Origin: Thalassoroseus pseudoceratinae
Lineage (GTDB): Bacteria; Planctomycetota; Planctomycetia; Planctomycetales; Planctomycetaceae
NCBI RefSeq assembly: GCF_011634775.1
Contig: NZ_JAALXT010000002.1
Location: 372,001-436,000 of the forward strand
Reading direction: 5' to 3'
Length of the DNA: 64,000 nt
A program made the translations under genes and the position numbers. The notes under the pieces were generated by a model. That model searched no databases. It was not told the origin of the DNA and was given only the letters and a program-made list of their open reading frames with translations. Below, piece by piece: positions 10,601-19,700 of this stretch (position 1 is its first letter; each line of letters begins with the position of its first letter).

Positions 10601-10905
10601 AACCAGCTGTCACCTTCGCTAACAATGACGGGGCGGCGGAAGTTTGTCCATTTCTGCTGATGGTAAACAATTCGCCGCTTGGCTCGCGAGAGAGCGTTAG
10701 CAAGACCGAGAACCCGGTCCGACTCGACAGCAACTTTCTCGACGTCAACAAGCTCGGAGTTCAGCTGAATATCTGGTGCGAGCGGAAGCGGCCCCGGCTC
10801 CCTAGTTGCGCGAAAGCACTTCTCAAGTTCTTCTAGCCGTTCGAGGTCTCGCCGTTGACTTGCGATCCCGATTTGGCTGGCAAGTTCTTCGATCGAGTGG
10901 ATCAT
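7654..10905 (-). CDS. SGNH-like hydrolase, trypsin-like protease and non-specific nuclease fusion
   Basis: Numbering is from the ATG at 10905; a TTG at 10935 is in frame but less likely. Residues about 90-320 form an SGNH/GDSL-like domain with EGDSW (Ser100), GGGND (Asn159) and DELHP (Asp291, His294). After a linker, residues about 530-760 form a trypsin-like domain with TNNHV (His584), LDFTFV (Asp640) and GSSGSP (Ser706). Residues about 840-1050 form a DNA/RNA non-specific endonuclease domain with DKGH (His923, a variant of DRGH), the metal-binding Asn in TTNCSP (Asn951) and a downstream N..IF..LWG.LE element. All three active sites look intact. No signal peptide is visible, so a cytoplasmic location is inferred. 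A protease joined to a nuclease suggests an effector or processing enzyme; substrates are unknown. It heads the minus-strand run down to 2406. Confidence 0.85.
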   Translation of the reverse strand: MIHSIEELASQIGIASQRRDLERLEELEKCFRATREPGPLPLAPDIQLNSELVDVEKVAVESDRVLGLANALSRAKRRIVYHQQKWTNFRRPVIVSEGDSWFQYPVRLDDVIDVLLKDHLILSLGAAGDLLTNMAAEGEYLNAIENEEADVFLLSGGGNDMLHSGRLAGYLKPYRDGMDAQALLQRSRWNEFREELRSTYAGIFHAVATRFSSVVTFCHGYDYAIPRVDGKWLGGPLASRGVPKELWPDVIKILIDEFNDTQKTLAAASSGRVVHVDCRGTVGKSLNSWFDELHPKDTGYKKVAQLFAQRIADHFGKDSSFDESMAAEYPTHEVAATISVPVFSSTTASLPLAVTNQFVARSRPIGMPSHVHAYEQSNGGLVDEAIIDSGRSKVGPMLPPAPISVPSDISRKDIPSDTLHANPEADTPYRTCAIVRAVRDNVLERCCMPYSGIGSEVVTSDSRTDDQLRKLPPCTSLAVWQAHLRKDPQTLRSYNDFVEVRRQYEQEEPNSRVQTRLELLPESDLFFQERIIGRSNLEQINFLSRGERAARTVGRMSIFTEYGIPAGTGSGFLVGPGLLLTNNHVIGTQDRACSGSYILFDYEYDADNRLKTSERFDLTDDLFLTDKELDFTFVSVASVGSRGTKIDDYGRMRLVRESGKALKGEEVSIIQHPEGLPKQIAIRESTVVGRKDAFIYYYADTNRGSSGSPVVNDQWFPVALHHRSVPDYYNTCEYVANRGIRVSEIYKRLEQAADAGSETSARIIDRLETEPSPSNVPVTISSDGVGAAVERFVEPFHELPYDNREGYDDEFLGRRIRMPLVTDAASIAAPRTDTTSPKYLLTYEHFSVVMHKQRRLAIFTAANVDASPTAKRPELGKNYSRKGLGGLGRNDRERWFEDPRISSSHQLPDRFFENDGTAFDKGHLTMRADVGWGSDYDEVRRANGDTFHTTNCSPQVAKFNRAIFGFHGLWGELEEVVLEQAEDEKLCVFSGPILADADELFRGLDSSGEVLIQIPAAYWKVIVARNGNGIESFAFILEQDLSDVPLEFDLPSIWKTRRVKVADVEARAGLFKFPDEVRDNDGG

Positions 10906-11479
10906 GGTGCTACCCCAACTTGTGAATGCCTGCAAAACTGCTCAAAAAATTATGGGGAAGCCTGTTTGAATTTACAACAAGCTCTTTTCAAACGCACTAT
11001 CACACTGCAAGCAGACTCCGTGTGTGTCTCGTGAAAGTTGGTGGAAAATTTGGGATGATTGTGTTTTTTGGGTTGGCATCAGTTGAAGTGGATGCGTTTT
11101 TCACGGAGGTGTGGCGATGGATGGGATCGAATTGACGAATCAGCAGCGGGCCGAGGCCGAGCGGATTGCGGATGTGTTGACAAGCACAAATTCCTGCGTC
11201 TCTATCTCGCCCAGACCTTCCGCGAGCGCGCCAAAGTCGACGACGAAGTCCGCCCGCTTCGCCATCGCGATTACGAATGTTTTCATCTCCATCGCTTCGC
11301 TCCACAACCAGCTATCTTTGCCGATCCGCAAGAACGGAGCCGAGTAGCGGTCGTATTGGTTGCGATGATCTCCGGCTTCATCGATGGGATCGTCGCCGGT
11401 TCCCCCCTCAAGCGAATTGATGCCGTCCTCATTCTCCTTCTTGAAGTTCTCATATTTCATCACCCGCAGACGATAGACG

Positions 11480-11714
11480 CGGGCATTCGAACCATTGAGA
11501 ACTCGGAAACCCGTCACCTGGTACAATGACACTGCAGATGGTCCTCGCTACAACGTAACCTTCGACAAGCTGTTCAATGAAGCCGACCAATACGCGGGAA
11601 ACTCGGCGTTTCGTTCGCAATGATCTCCCGCTCGTCCAAAAACTCGCCGATCGAGCCCATGACTTCTTCTACGAGCAGTCCCCGAGAGGAAGTTCCATGG
11701 GCGAAGTTGAGTAG
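11480..11714 (+). pseudogene. Remnant of a small plasmid/phage-associated protein
   Basis: The plus strand reads GPRYNVTFDKLFNEAD in one frame. After a one-base shift near 11611 it continues RNDLPLVQKLADRAHDFF and stops at TAG 11712-11714. Together the two pieces match the layout of a small protein common in planctomycete accessory DNA (a VTxxKLY-like strand, then a DDLxLVAKLADxAHxW-like helix). That family recall is from memory. No start codon can be placed upstream, and the split between frames indicates a decayed gene. Confidence 0.4.
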
Positions 11715-11966
11715 TTCATTCAACCTTCGCTCCACAACTTTGGAACTAGCCTACCTGGTTTTTCTTGCAGGTGTGCATCTCCTAATTCCTTCATTTTGTC
11801 GTCGCAAGTGACTCGCGAAGCTGGTTCTGCAAAAGTGCAAGAACACGAAGTTGGTGTGTCGGCGAGAGTCAATGACTGACAGCAATTCCTGCAACCAAAA
11901 TTGTTAGTATCGACTGGCTCAAGTTTCTAAGTTTGGATTAAAACATAGGTTGCGCTAGCGGCCCGT

Positions 11967-11982
11967 CGGTCTCCGGAGACCG
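11967..11982. repeat. Intergenic palindrome CGGTCTCCGGAGACCG, copy 2
   Basis: This is a perfect 16-bp palindrome containing the 14-mer also present at 2123-2136. It lies between decayed DNA and the start of the exported protein gene at 12217. Confidence 0.6.
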
Positions 11983-12216
11983 TGGTAACGAATCGAGGGT
12001 CATTTGCCTGGGCGAATGGATAACACGCTGATAGCACCATTTTGTTTGCTTGGCTCGTTCTGCTCGATGAACTGGATTTACAAGCGCTAGTGAGGATTAA
12101 TTCGATAATGTGGTTTTACCCGACCAATTTTCAGATGACGCACTGATGAACCGATGCCATTAGTGAAGTTGTGTGATGTTTCGAACGTCCGCGGTAATTA
12201 ATTGTGCGAGTGGTCC

Positions 12217-13149
12217 ATGTCGAACTTAAGGTATTTCTTTCTAAGTATTTTGCTTTTGCGAGTATTTTTGACCGCAAGTTTTGCGGAAACTCCAAGCGGC
12301 CCGCTCTTGCAGCGAGTTGAAACTCTTCAGCCAGAATCTGCTGCTCTCGTACCAACTCCTACCGATGAGAAAGTCCCAACGATATCCGCAGCTGGAGTTA
12401 TTTCCAAAAGCGAAGGCTCCAACAGTACTGACCCGAAATCTCAGGAAGTTGGTGACTTGTATCCGGTCATTGAACAGCCAGCGATACCTCGAATGGTGAC
12501 GAATGATTCTTCAGGGTTACCGTTCCTTCCCGTGAATCCGCGTCTGCCCCCTGGTGTTTCCAGCTTCTGTCATGGGATGTCTCCAGTTCCGCTGGCCTTT
12601 AATCAAGTCCCTGAAGTCACGCCTGTGCCAACTCGACTAGAGCGATCGCTTCAGGTTGAACTCAAGTCAAACGAAAAGGAGGATGACCAGCTCATTCCTC
12701 AATGGCAGGCAGTCTTCGAGCAGTCAGCTCATTTTCCACGTTCGTACTTCAATATCGCAGGACGAAAAGAGATTCGACCGGCGGCGATTCTCTATGAAGG
12801 AATGACGGTTGCAGTCACCGAGGGCGGGCATTACGAGGTTCGCTTCGTAGTTGAATCGCCTCGGACACCTCTGGTAGTTCGCCTGCAATTCATTGTTTAC
12901 ATCCAAGGCCAAGCATACTGCCCTCCCCAGCCCTGCGGCACGATAACGCTACCGCCAATAACGATATGTCCTGAGCCAACAGAGTCCAGCCATCCCACCA
13001 AGGCTTGGAGTGTTTCACATCGTGGCTGGTCCCCTGTGCTTGCTAAAACCACCGGAAGAGACGCTGCACGCTACACGATCCAAAGAACCGCCACCGCCCG
13101 ATTCGGCAGCGAACCCGACTTCGACTTCTTCAAGGCAGAAATCCGGTGA
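12217..13149 (+). CDS. Exported Pro-rich protein of unknown function
   Basis: The ATG at 12217 gives a good signal peptide (SNLRYFFLSILLLRVFL, cleavage near SFA-E); a TTG at 12202 is in frame but adds a charged tail ahead of it. The 310-residue protein has a Ser/Thr/Pro-rich middle. A more ordered C-terminal part (residues about 175-235) is rich in beta strands (MTVAVTEGGHYEVRFVVESP) and followed by a Cys/Pro segment (YCPPQPCGTITLPPITICP). It precedes the giant secretin-like gene with only a small divergent gene between them, and similar exported proteins follow the giant, so a shared envelope role is inferred. No catalytic motif. Confidence 0.6.
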   Translation: MSNLRYFFLSILLLRVFLTASFAETPSGPLLQRVETLQPESAALVPTPTDEKVPTISAAGVISKSEGSNSTDPKSQEVGDLYPVIEQPAIPRMVTNDSSGLPFLPVNPRLPPGVSSFCHGMSPVPLAFNQVPEVTPVPTRLERSLQVELKSNEKEDDQLIPQWQAVFEQSAHFPRSYFNIAGRKEIRPAAILYEGMTVAVTEGGHYEVRFVVESPRTPLVVRLQFIVYIQGQAYCPPQPCGTITLPPITICPEPTESSHPTKAWSVSHRGWSPVLAKTTGRDAARYTIQRTATARFGSEPDFDFFKAEIR

Positions 13150-13196
13150 GAAACTCTCAGGTCCAGCACTTCACATCGTTGGTCGTCGTTGCACGG

Positions 13197-13559
13197 TCAA
13201 CAGTTGCAGGTTCCATTAATGATTTCTAAATTCTTCGGTAACTTAGCTTTGAGAATATCGCTTCCATCTTGGCAAACATACACAATTTTTTGGTCGTCAG
13301 AAATGCTGTGCACGCACGCTTTTGAACCGTCTTTAAGCTTCACTCGTTGACCCGGTTTGGGAACCCCCGTTGTCTGAGCTTGAATGTTAGTTTGGAGGTT
13401 GAGGCTTTTAACGATTCCAATCGGGAACGAAATGACGAGGTTTTTCTCCCAAATTTCGACATGCACGACCGTCTCAAATGTCTTAACAACCGTGCCTTTC
13501 CCTGTTAAATGCTCACCTCCATCAATGGAGACAAGTTCGCCGACCTCAAAGTTGCTCAC
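13197..13559 (-). CDS. Small beta-rich protein, possible KOW/SH3-like fold
   Basis: The protein is about 120 residues from a GTG at 13559. That start is chosen because GAGGAG lies six bases upstream (13566-13571); an upstream GTG at 13580 would overlap that site. The sequence alternates short strands and turns (VGELVSIDGGEHLTGKGTVV, later PGQRVKLKDGS), like two SH3/KOW-type barrels. No catalytic residues stand out and no signal peptide is present, so a cytoplasmic binding role is the most that can be inferred. It is transcribed against its exported-protein neighbours. Confidence 0.55.
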   Translation of the reverse strand: MSNFEVGELVSIDGGEHLTGKGTVVKTFETVVHVEIWEKNLVISFPIGIVKSLNLQTNIQAQTTGVPKPGQRVKLKDGSKACVHSISDDQKIVYVCQDGSDILKAKLPKNLEIINGTCNC

Positions 13560-13565
13560 GGATCT

Positions 13566-13571
13566 CTCCTC
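13566..13571 (-). promoter_or_regulatory. Shine-Dalgarno GAGGAG that decides the GTG start at 13559
   Basis: On the minus strand GAGGAG is followed after six bases by GTG-AGC-AAC. It is one of the few strong ribosome-binding sites in the window. Confidence 0.6.
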
Positions 13572-13736
13572 ATATCGCACCGTCTATCCAAACTTACACC
13601 AGTTTGGATCGTAACACCAAGACTTTTGTATATCAATTGCTATAATCCGCAAGATTTAACATCTCAGCGCCGATAGTGAACAGTGGGAGCGATGAATGGA
13701 TCGTCGCTGATGTGACCCCACAAGCAGGACGCGATT

Positions 13737-16700
13737 ATGCGGAAAATCCTTAGGGCGCTAGGGAATGCGCTACTCATTGGCGTGGCTGTCTTAGGCGGTA
13801 TTATCCTTGCTAACAGCTACCTAAAATGGGAAGAACACCAAGCGCACAGTACGGTGGCCGAGACGGCCGACCCGAATTCAGGAAGCGTTTCACGGCGTGA
13901 TTTGGCCTTTCCTGCCGAACGCTCAGAGCCTCTGAGGCTTGACAGCTTACAACGGTATCGTCTGCCCGATTCTCACACGATACCGTTTTCGAGTTCTCCT
14001 GCCGAGCGCGAAGTCGCGAGACGTGTGCAACAAGCGGCTTTCGTACAGCCTTCGACAGTCATGGCTCCCGCGCTGCTTGGCGCGACGTCTCTTTTCGAAC
14101 TGAAGGAGGTTCACGTCAAGACCGGCGGCGTCACGACAGTGACGGATCAGGACGCAACAATCTCGGTGTATGTTGACAAACCTGGAGAACTTTCTCTCAA
14201 GTTCGACAAAAAGCTGATGGGAACGTTGACTGTTGATGGAGGGGAAGCGGAGAAATTGCCGGGAACGGAAATCGTTCCAATTCCTGGTGGCACGCTTTCT
14301 GGGAACGTTCAGATCGCTGTAACCGTGGATCACGTGGGTAGTGACGCGGTCACAACCACGACCAAGGAGTATAATTTACAGATTGTTGAGCCTGAACTCG
14401 CTATTACATCGATCGGAGATGGCGTTCGAGCTGATCGGCCGATCAATGTCTCGGCTGAGAGTAATACGGTTAGAGTCGAAGTCTATAACTCTCGAAATCT
14501 TTCGATTTCCCTGAACAAACCGATTGCCAAGGCAAAACTCAGATTTTTTACTCCCGACCAGCGTATTGTCTCTGCCGGCGAGTTCGAAGGGGGTGATACA
14601 GCTGCGTTTACGCCACCAGCGAGTAATACCTATACTGCGAAGCTTTATATTTCGAAAATTGGAGACACGATCTTTCCAACGGGTTCCGTTGTTCGGGAAC
14701 TAGGTGACATTCAGCTTGATGTATTGCCGTTTCAGATCGAAAAGGTGCTTGATGACGGCAAGCTGACTTGGCCGGGAACTCCTGCAACAGTTCCGATTCG
14801 AACTAGCTCACGCGATATCAGTTTGTCGTTTCCCGCGGTGACCGTGACGCCGGACAAGTCGGTGCTCTTGTATCGCCAAGTTCCAGGCTCCAATTTCCCT
14901 GAGAAGCTACCGGACACTTCGGTAGTGGTTGATGAAAACGTGCATCAATTCTCGATCAAACTACCAAGCCGCGCCTACACGTACAAAGTTGTTGTTCTTA
15001 ACAAAGCTAAAACAGTGGTCGAGTCGCCGCCGCTGACGCTAGTTCCACCATCGGATGCTGCCACGTTGCCGATCGCGATTCAACACGCTCGTGTCGGCGT
15101 GTATGGATCGCCTGTGACAGATTTCAGTGGCACGGGAATCACAACGGCCGGGAAGATGCTGGTGCAAGGTGTTGGAAACATCCCGACTGTATTCGAGGTC
15201 TTTTTGGGGCCATCCGGTGCAGCGGCACATCAGACAACTATTCCGCCGATAACACGTAACGTTCCAGGTGGTTGGGAAGCCGAATTCTCATTGCCAACAA
15301 CGTTGCTAGGCGACTTGCCGAACGTCAGTGGTTTTGCATATCCAGTTGCGCAAAATACAGACATTCATCGATTTGCTGAATCTCCCGTTAAGTTTCAATT
15401 CATCAGGCCAACTCAACTTCCTCAGCCAAGTTTGCTCGGTGCCGTTGAGCCTACGAGTGGCGGAGGCCGCGAACCGTCAGTTCTAGAGAAGCCTATGAAA
15501 TCGATGCTGTTCACGAAATCCGATGCCGTGTGGCTCGTATTCGAAAAGCCGGATGTGACAGAAACCACGGAATTGCTCGTCATCGATTCACGAACCGGCA
15601 AAGTGGTCCATCAAGAGACGGCCCCTTTCGACGACAAAGCCAATGCCATTGTGACGGACTCAACACAGTTCGCCGTCAAAATGTCCATCCCGACTCCAGG
15701 TGAGTATCAGTTTCAGGCGTTGTTCGCACATGCCGGAGTTACTAGTGCGGCGTCGTCACCAATTCATGTTCATGTTAGACGTGTTGGACCGGTAGTTTCC
15801 AATGTCGATTCCCGAGATTTTAGTTTTGAGACCGGCGGTGACTCAGTCGTTATTCAGTTCAATTCTGAAAACCCCCTCAACCCGGAAACGGCGCTTGATA
15901 CTAAGAAATTCACGCTATCCTCAGCGGTTGGCTTGAATGATGGACAACGGATAGACCTTGTTCGCGATATCATCAAGGCAGAAAATGTTGACACTGACGA
16001 AGGCCTGACAGAAGCCATTGCCAAGGCGAATGTTCTTCTGCCGAATCCTTATCCAACCTCGGTAGATTTCGATCCTTCGACAAACTCCGTCAAACTTACT
16101 TTCACGGATCTCAATCCGGGTATCTATAAGTTAACAGTGTCCAAGGAACTCATTGATGTCTTTGGAAACGAGCTGAAGAAAAGTTCAACGCAGCCAACGG
16201 GAGCACGGCACACGATCGAACTTGTCAAAGCGGCTGGAACTCTACCACCGACCGTCACACGCGGGATCTCCGGTGTCACGGGACCTCCTGTCGAGTTTCC
16301 GGAGTATACGCCGCCGCGTCCTCCCACTAACGGATTCAACCCGTCGGATAAGGTCGTGACAGCAGTCGCTCGACTCTACTATTTTCGAGATGCTCACCGA
16401 GTCGCTCAAATTATCAATCGCAAAGTGAAGTCCTACAATCGGCAGCAAGCAGATACCAACCAAGTGATTGCCGACCGTGCCCTCTCAACTGCCGAACGTG
16501 CGGTTTTTGAACGGCGAGCGGAGGAACTCCGGGCTGTTCGTGCCGCACAATCCGCCCGGCAATCCGAGGAAATGCTCGAGTCCTTACAAAAACAGCAAGA
16601 ACAAGCGGAGCGATCCGAGGACAGTGCCACTAGGCAATTGGTCAACGTGCGATCCAACATCGCGCAAATTCAACGTGATTTGGAAAACCCGAATTTGACT

Positions 16701-19700
16701 CCGGAAGTTCGTAGCGATCTACAGAAACGCCTGCAAGACGCAGAGCGAACGCGTGATGTTCTGCAGCTCAACGTCACCGGTGCATCCACCGACTCGCAGC
16801 AACTCCAACAGCAAATCGCTAGCTTGCAGGCTACGGTCCAGGCGAATCGCCAGAAGGAAATTGAGGCGATGGAAGAATGGGAGGCCGCCGAAGCCGAAGA
16901 GGAATTGGCGTTCCGCGAAAGCTTCCGACGATCCGTCACAGCCGCCCGAACCGATCCGGACACCTACGCACCGGCAACACTGAAATCAGTCGATCCGGTG
17001 ATGCAAGTTTCCGTTTCAGTTGTTGGGGAAGGTGAAGTTCATCTGCGTGGTCCTCGTAAGGGTGTCAATATTGTGCGGTTAATGATTAATCAACTTGACG
17101 CACCCGTCGGACAAGTTCGGGTTCAAGTTCATACCGTGCAGGTGAATGGAGAGCATGGCAACCGGATGGAGCCGGTCGTCACGCGAATTCAACGATACAT
17201 CGATCATGCGCGTTTCCTGACGACTCGCTCCGCGCAGATGCTTCGCAACGCAGTGGTTCTTGTTGCCAGTCGACGAGCGGAAGCTGTCAATCAAGCTTGT
17301 CCGAACGATACTCAAGCAATGCGTGATCGAAAGTATTTGATTGCCTTTTTCGGGCAGGACATGATCCGTGAGTTGGAGTTGATGGATTCGGAGTTTCTCC
17401 ACACCGGCAACAAGTTGCTCTCGATCCATTCGATGGATACCACAAGTCTCGCGTCGGCTCTGTTCATGCTGGCGCTTGCTAAGAACGATGTTCGGCACGA
17501 AATCCTATTCGAGTTTGAACAGCTTGTCGGTTCGAAACTTCCCTGGGAAGAGCAAGAGTACTTCACGGCCTCCGGAGCCGAATTCCAGTTTGGCCCGCCA
17601 CTCTGCAAAGAGGAATTCAAGTTTTTTGCGCATAACGCCAAGTTTGTTTCCCTGCGTGGCATGTTCGATGCGGAACTCGCCGGTGCCGATACACTCTCGC
17701 CATTCCAACGTGAATTCATACGCCTCGCGCAGGTCTTTAAAAGTCGCCTGATTACAGAAGTTGAATGGCGGCAACGCGTCATGCAGCGGTCCGTTATCGA
17801 AGAGCGGCTTGGCGACTATTACGAAGAGTTGTTGAAAGCTCGTTCGCAAGAAGACCAGGCGATACAGGCTCTCCGGAAGCTAGAATCCGAGTCAAACCAG
17901 CAACGAGTGATCGTGCTTCGGGCAGCATCCCGAGTCGTCGCCGAAGCCAAAGTACAACGCAATGCACAATTAGCAGCTGAGAAGACGTCGGCTGAACTTT
18001 CGAAGTTCTTTTCTAATTTCGTGGAAAAAGTCATCGAAGCATCAATCAGTGGAAAAATCGAAGAATTAGAGGCGACTTTCCCAGACTCTGAGACAGAAGA
18101 AAACAAGGAACTATTAGAAGCCATACTAGAACGAATGGTCAATGACGAGGAATTCGCCAAGTATAAAAAAAGTGCCCTGGACGAGTATCGTTCTATTTAC
18201 AAAGATGAAAGTTCCAAGCTTGCTGAGGCCGCCTTCAATTGGCGGACTACTCAATGGGGGCCGCTTGTTCGTGAGTACTATCGGGCTATCAACGAAAGAT
18301 TGGAAGCGTCCGAAAATCCAATTGTTAAGCATTTTCGAAAAATGAATCCTGGCGCGAGCAGACTTCGGCAGACATTTGAGTTAGGTGAGAGTAAATTAGT
18401 CGTCGAGCTAGACGATAACAATGATGCCAGACTCATTGAGCACGAGAATTGGCAAGAACTTTCAACGCAGTTGGACAACCAGCTAGCACGAGCAAGCCAG
18501 ATTCAACGTGCAATTCAGCCGTATGTTAGTCCGGGCGATAAGCGGTGGGAAGGTGCAAACGCTCTGCTCGCTATCGCTCAGACATCTGCCGCGAATTTGG
18601 CTGAGTACCCTGACAATGTCTTGCGCTTACGAGCTGCTTGCTATCTCTACGGAACGATTGCAGCGGACCAAGCGGAAAAGGTTGGAAAGATCGCGTACGA
18701 TCTGGAACAGCTCATCGCTGCGATGAGTCGTCAAGATGCAGATATCACGTTGACTTATCGGAAATGGATCGCGGTTCGCACAGAACTATCTCAAACGATC
18801 AACTCCACTGGCGAGGGGGATGTCTTGTCTCAGCATCTCGGGGGCGTGGACCGGGGTTTTCAGGAGCTTCTTCTTTTCGAGTTGAAGCGGCAGTTCGCTG
18901 TGGCGGTCGCCAGAGATTCGCGCCGTGATCTCGACCATAAGAAGTTCTTGGATATGTTCGTTGATGATGTCGAGGAGAAATATATAGACCTGCTTGAAGG
19001 TACGCGGGCACATACGGCGGTTGTTGATGCTTACATCAAACGAATCGCGACTGCTCTTGAAGATGATTTCAATACGCAATTCTACTTTCCCGCATTTCGA
19101 GCGTTGCGAGAAACGAGTCGTTACTGGGATGTCAATCTTTCGGCCATTCAGACGGAGTCCGTGCTAACCAATAATCGCGAATTTGCGAAGGTGATGCCGC
19201 AAGCCACGATGGAGTTTGATCTTCCTAAGCGGGACATTCTCATCAACGAGGCTTTCGAGTCGGCGTATGCCGCCTATAGTGACTATGGTGCGTTGATGGC
19301 CGACCCCAATTTCCTGGCGTTGACCAAGATGTATAGTGGGCAACCCCCGGCTTCGGCTTTTAATGTCCCATCGAGTTCACCGCTGGTCAGAGATGTAGTG
19401 CCATCGTCTCTACCGACAAGTGTTGATCAAGATCTGATGATTCAAACGCCGGGTACACCACCACAATTTGGTTCACAACTTGAGGCACTCATTCCTGACC
19501 CCGCAGTCTATAAGTTTGAGACGGGAACCGGCTTTGAAATTCGCCCTGTGATTCAGCCTGATGGTCAAGCAGTCGTTTTTCGTCTGCATTACATGTATAC
19601 CACAAATGTCCGTGAACCGGTCCGGGCTGACGAGAAGCATCTCGGGCGCGTGAAACGACACTTTGTCGATACTGATGTGCAACTTGGAAACTATGAACTC

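Larger units (their letters stand above)
10906..12216. other. 1.3 kb region of probable gene debris
   Basis: No intact gene is convincing. A start-like segment at 11117-11185 (reading IELTNQQRAEAERIADVL) resembles the N-terminus of a transposon-associated helical protein but breaks off at once. Overlapping 130-156-residue frames on opposite strands between 11059 and 11532 cannot both be real and carry no motif. A better-supported remnant is listed at 11480-11714, and a palindrome lies at 11967-11982. Confidence 0.4.

Noticed and set aside
11140-11532. 130-residue minus-strand frame of natural-looking composition
   Set aside because: An equally long frame opposes it, it has no motif, and its start overlaps a better-supported plus-strand remnant; left unresolved.
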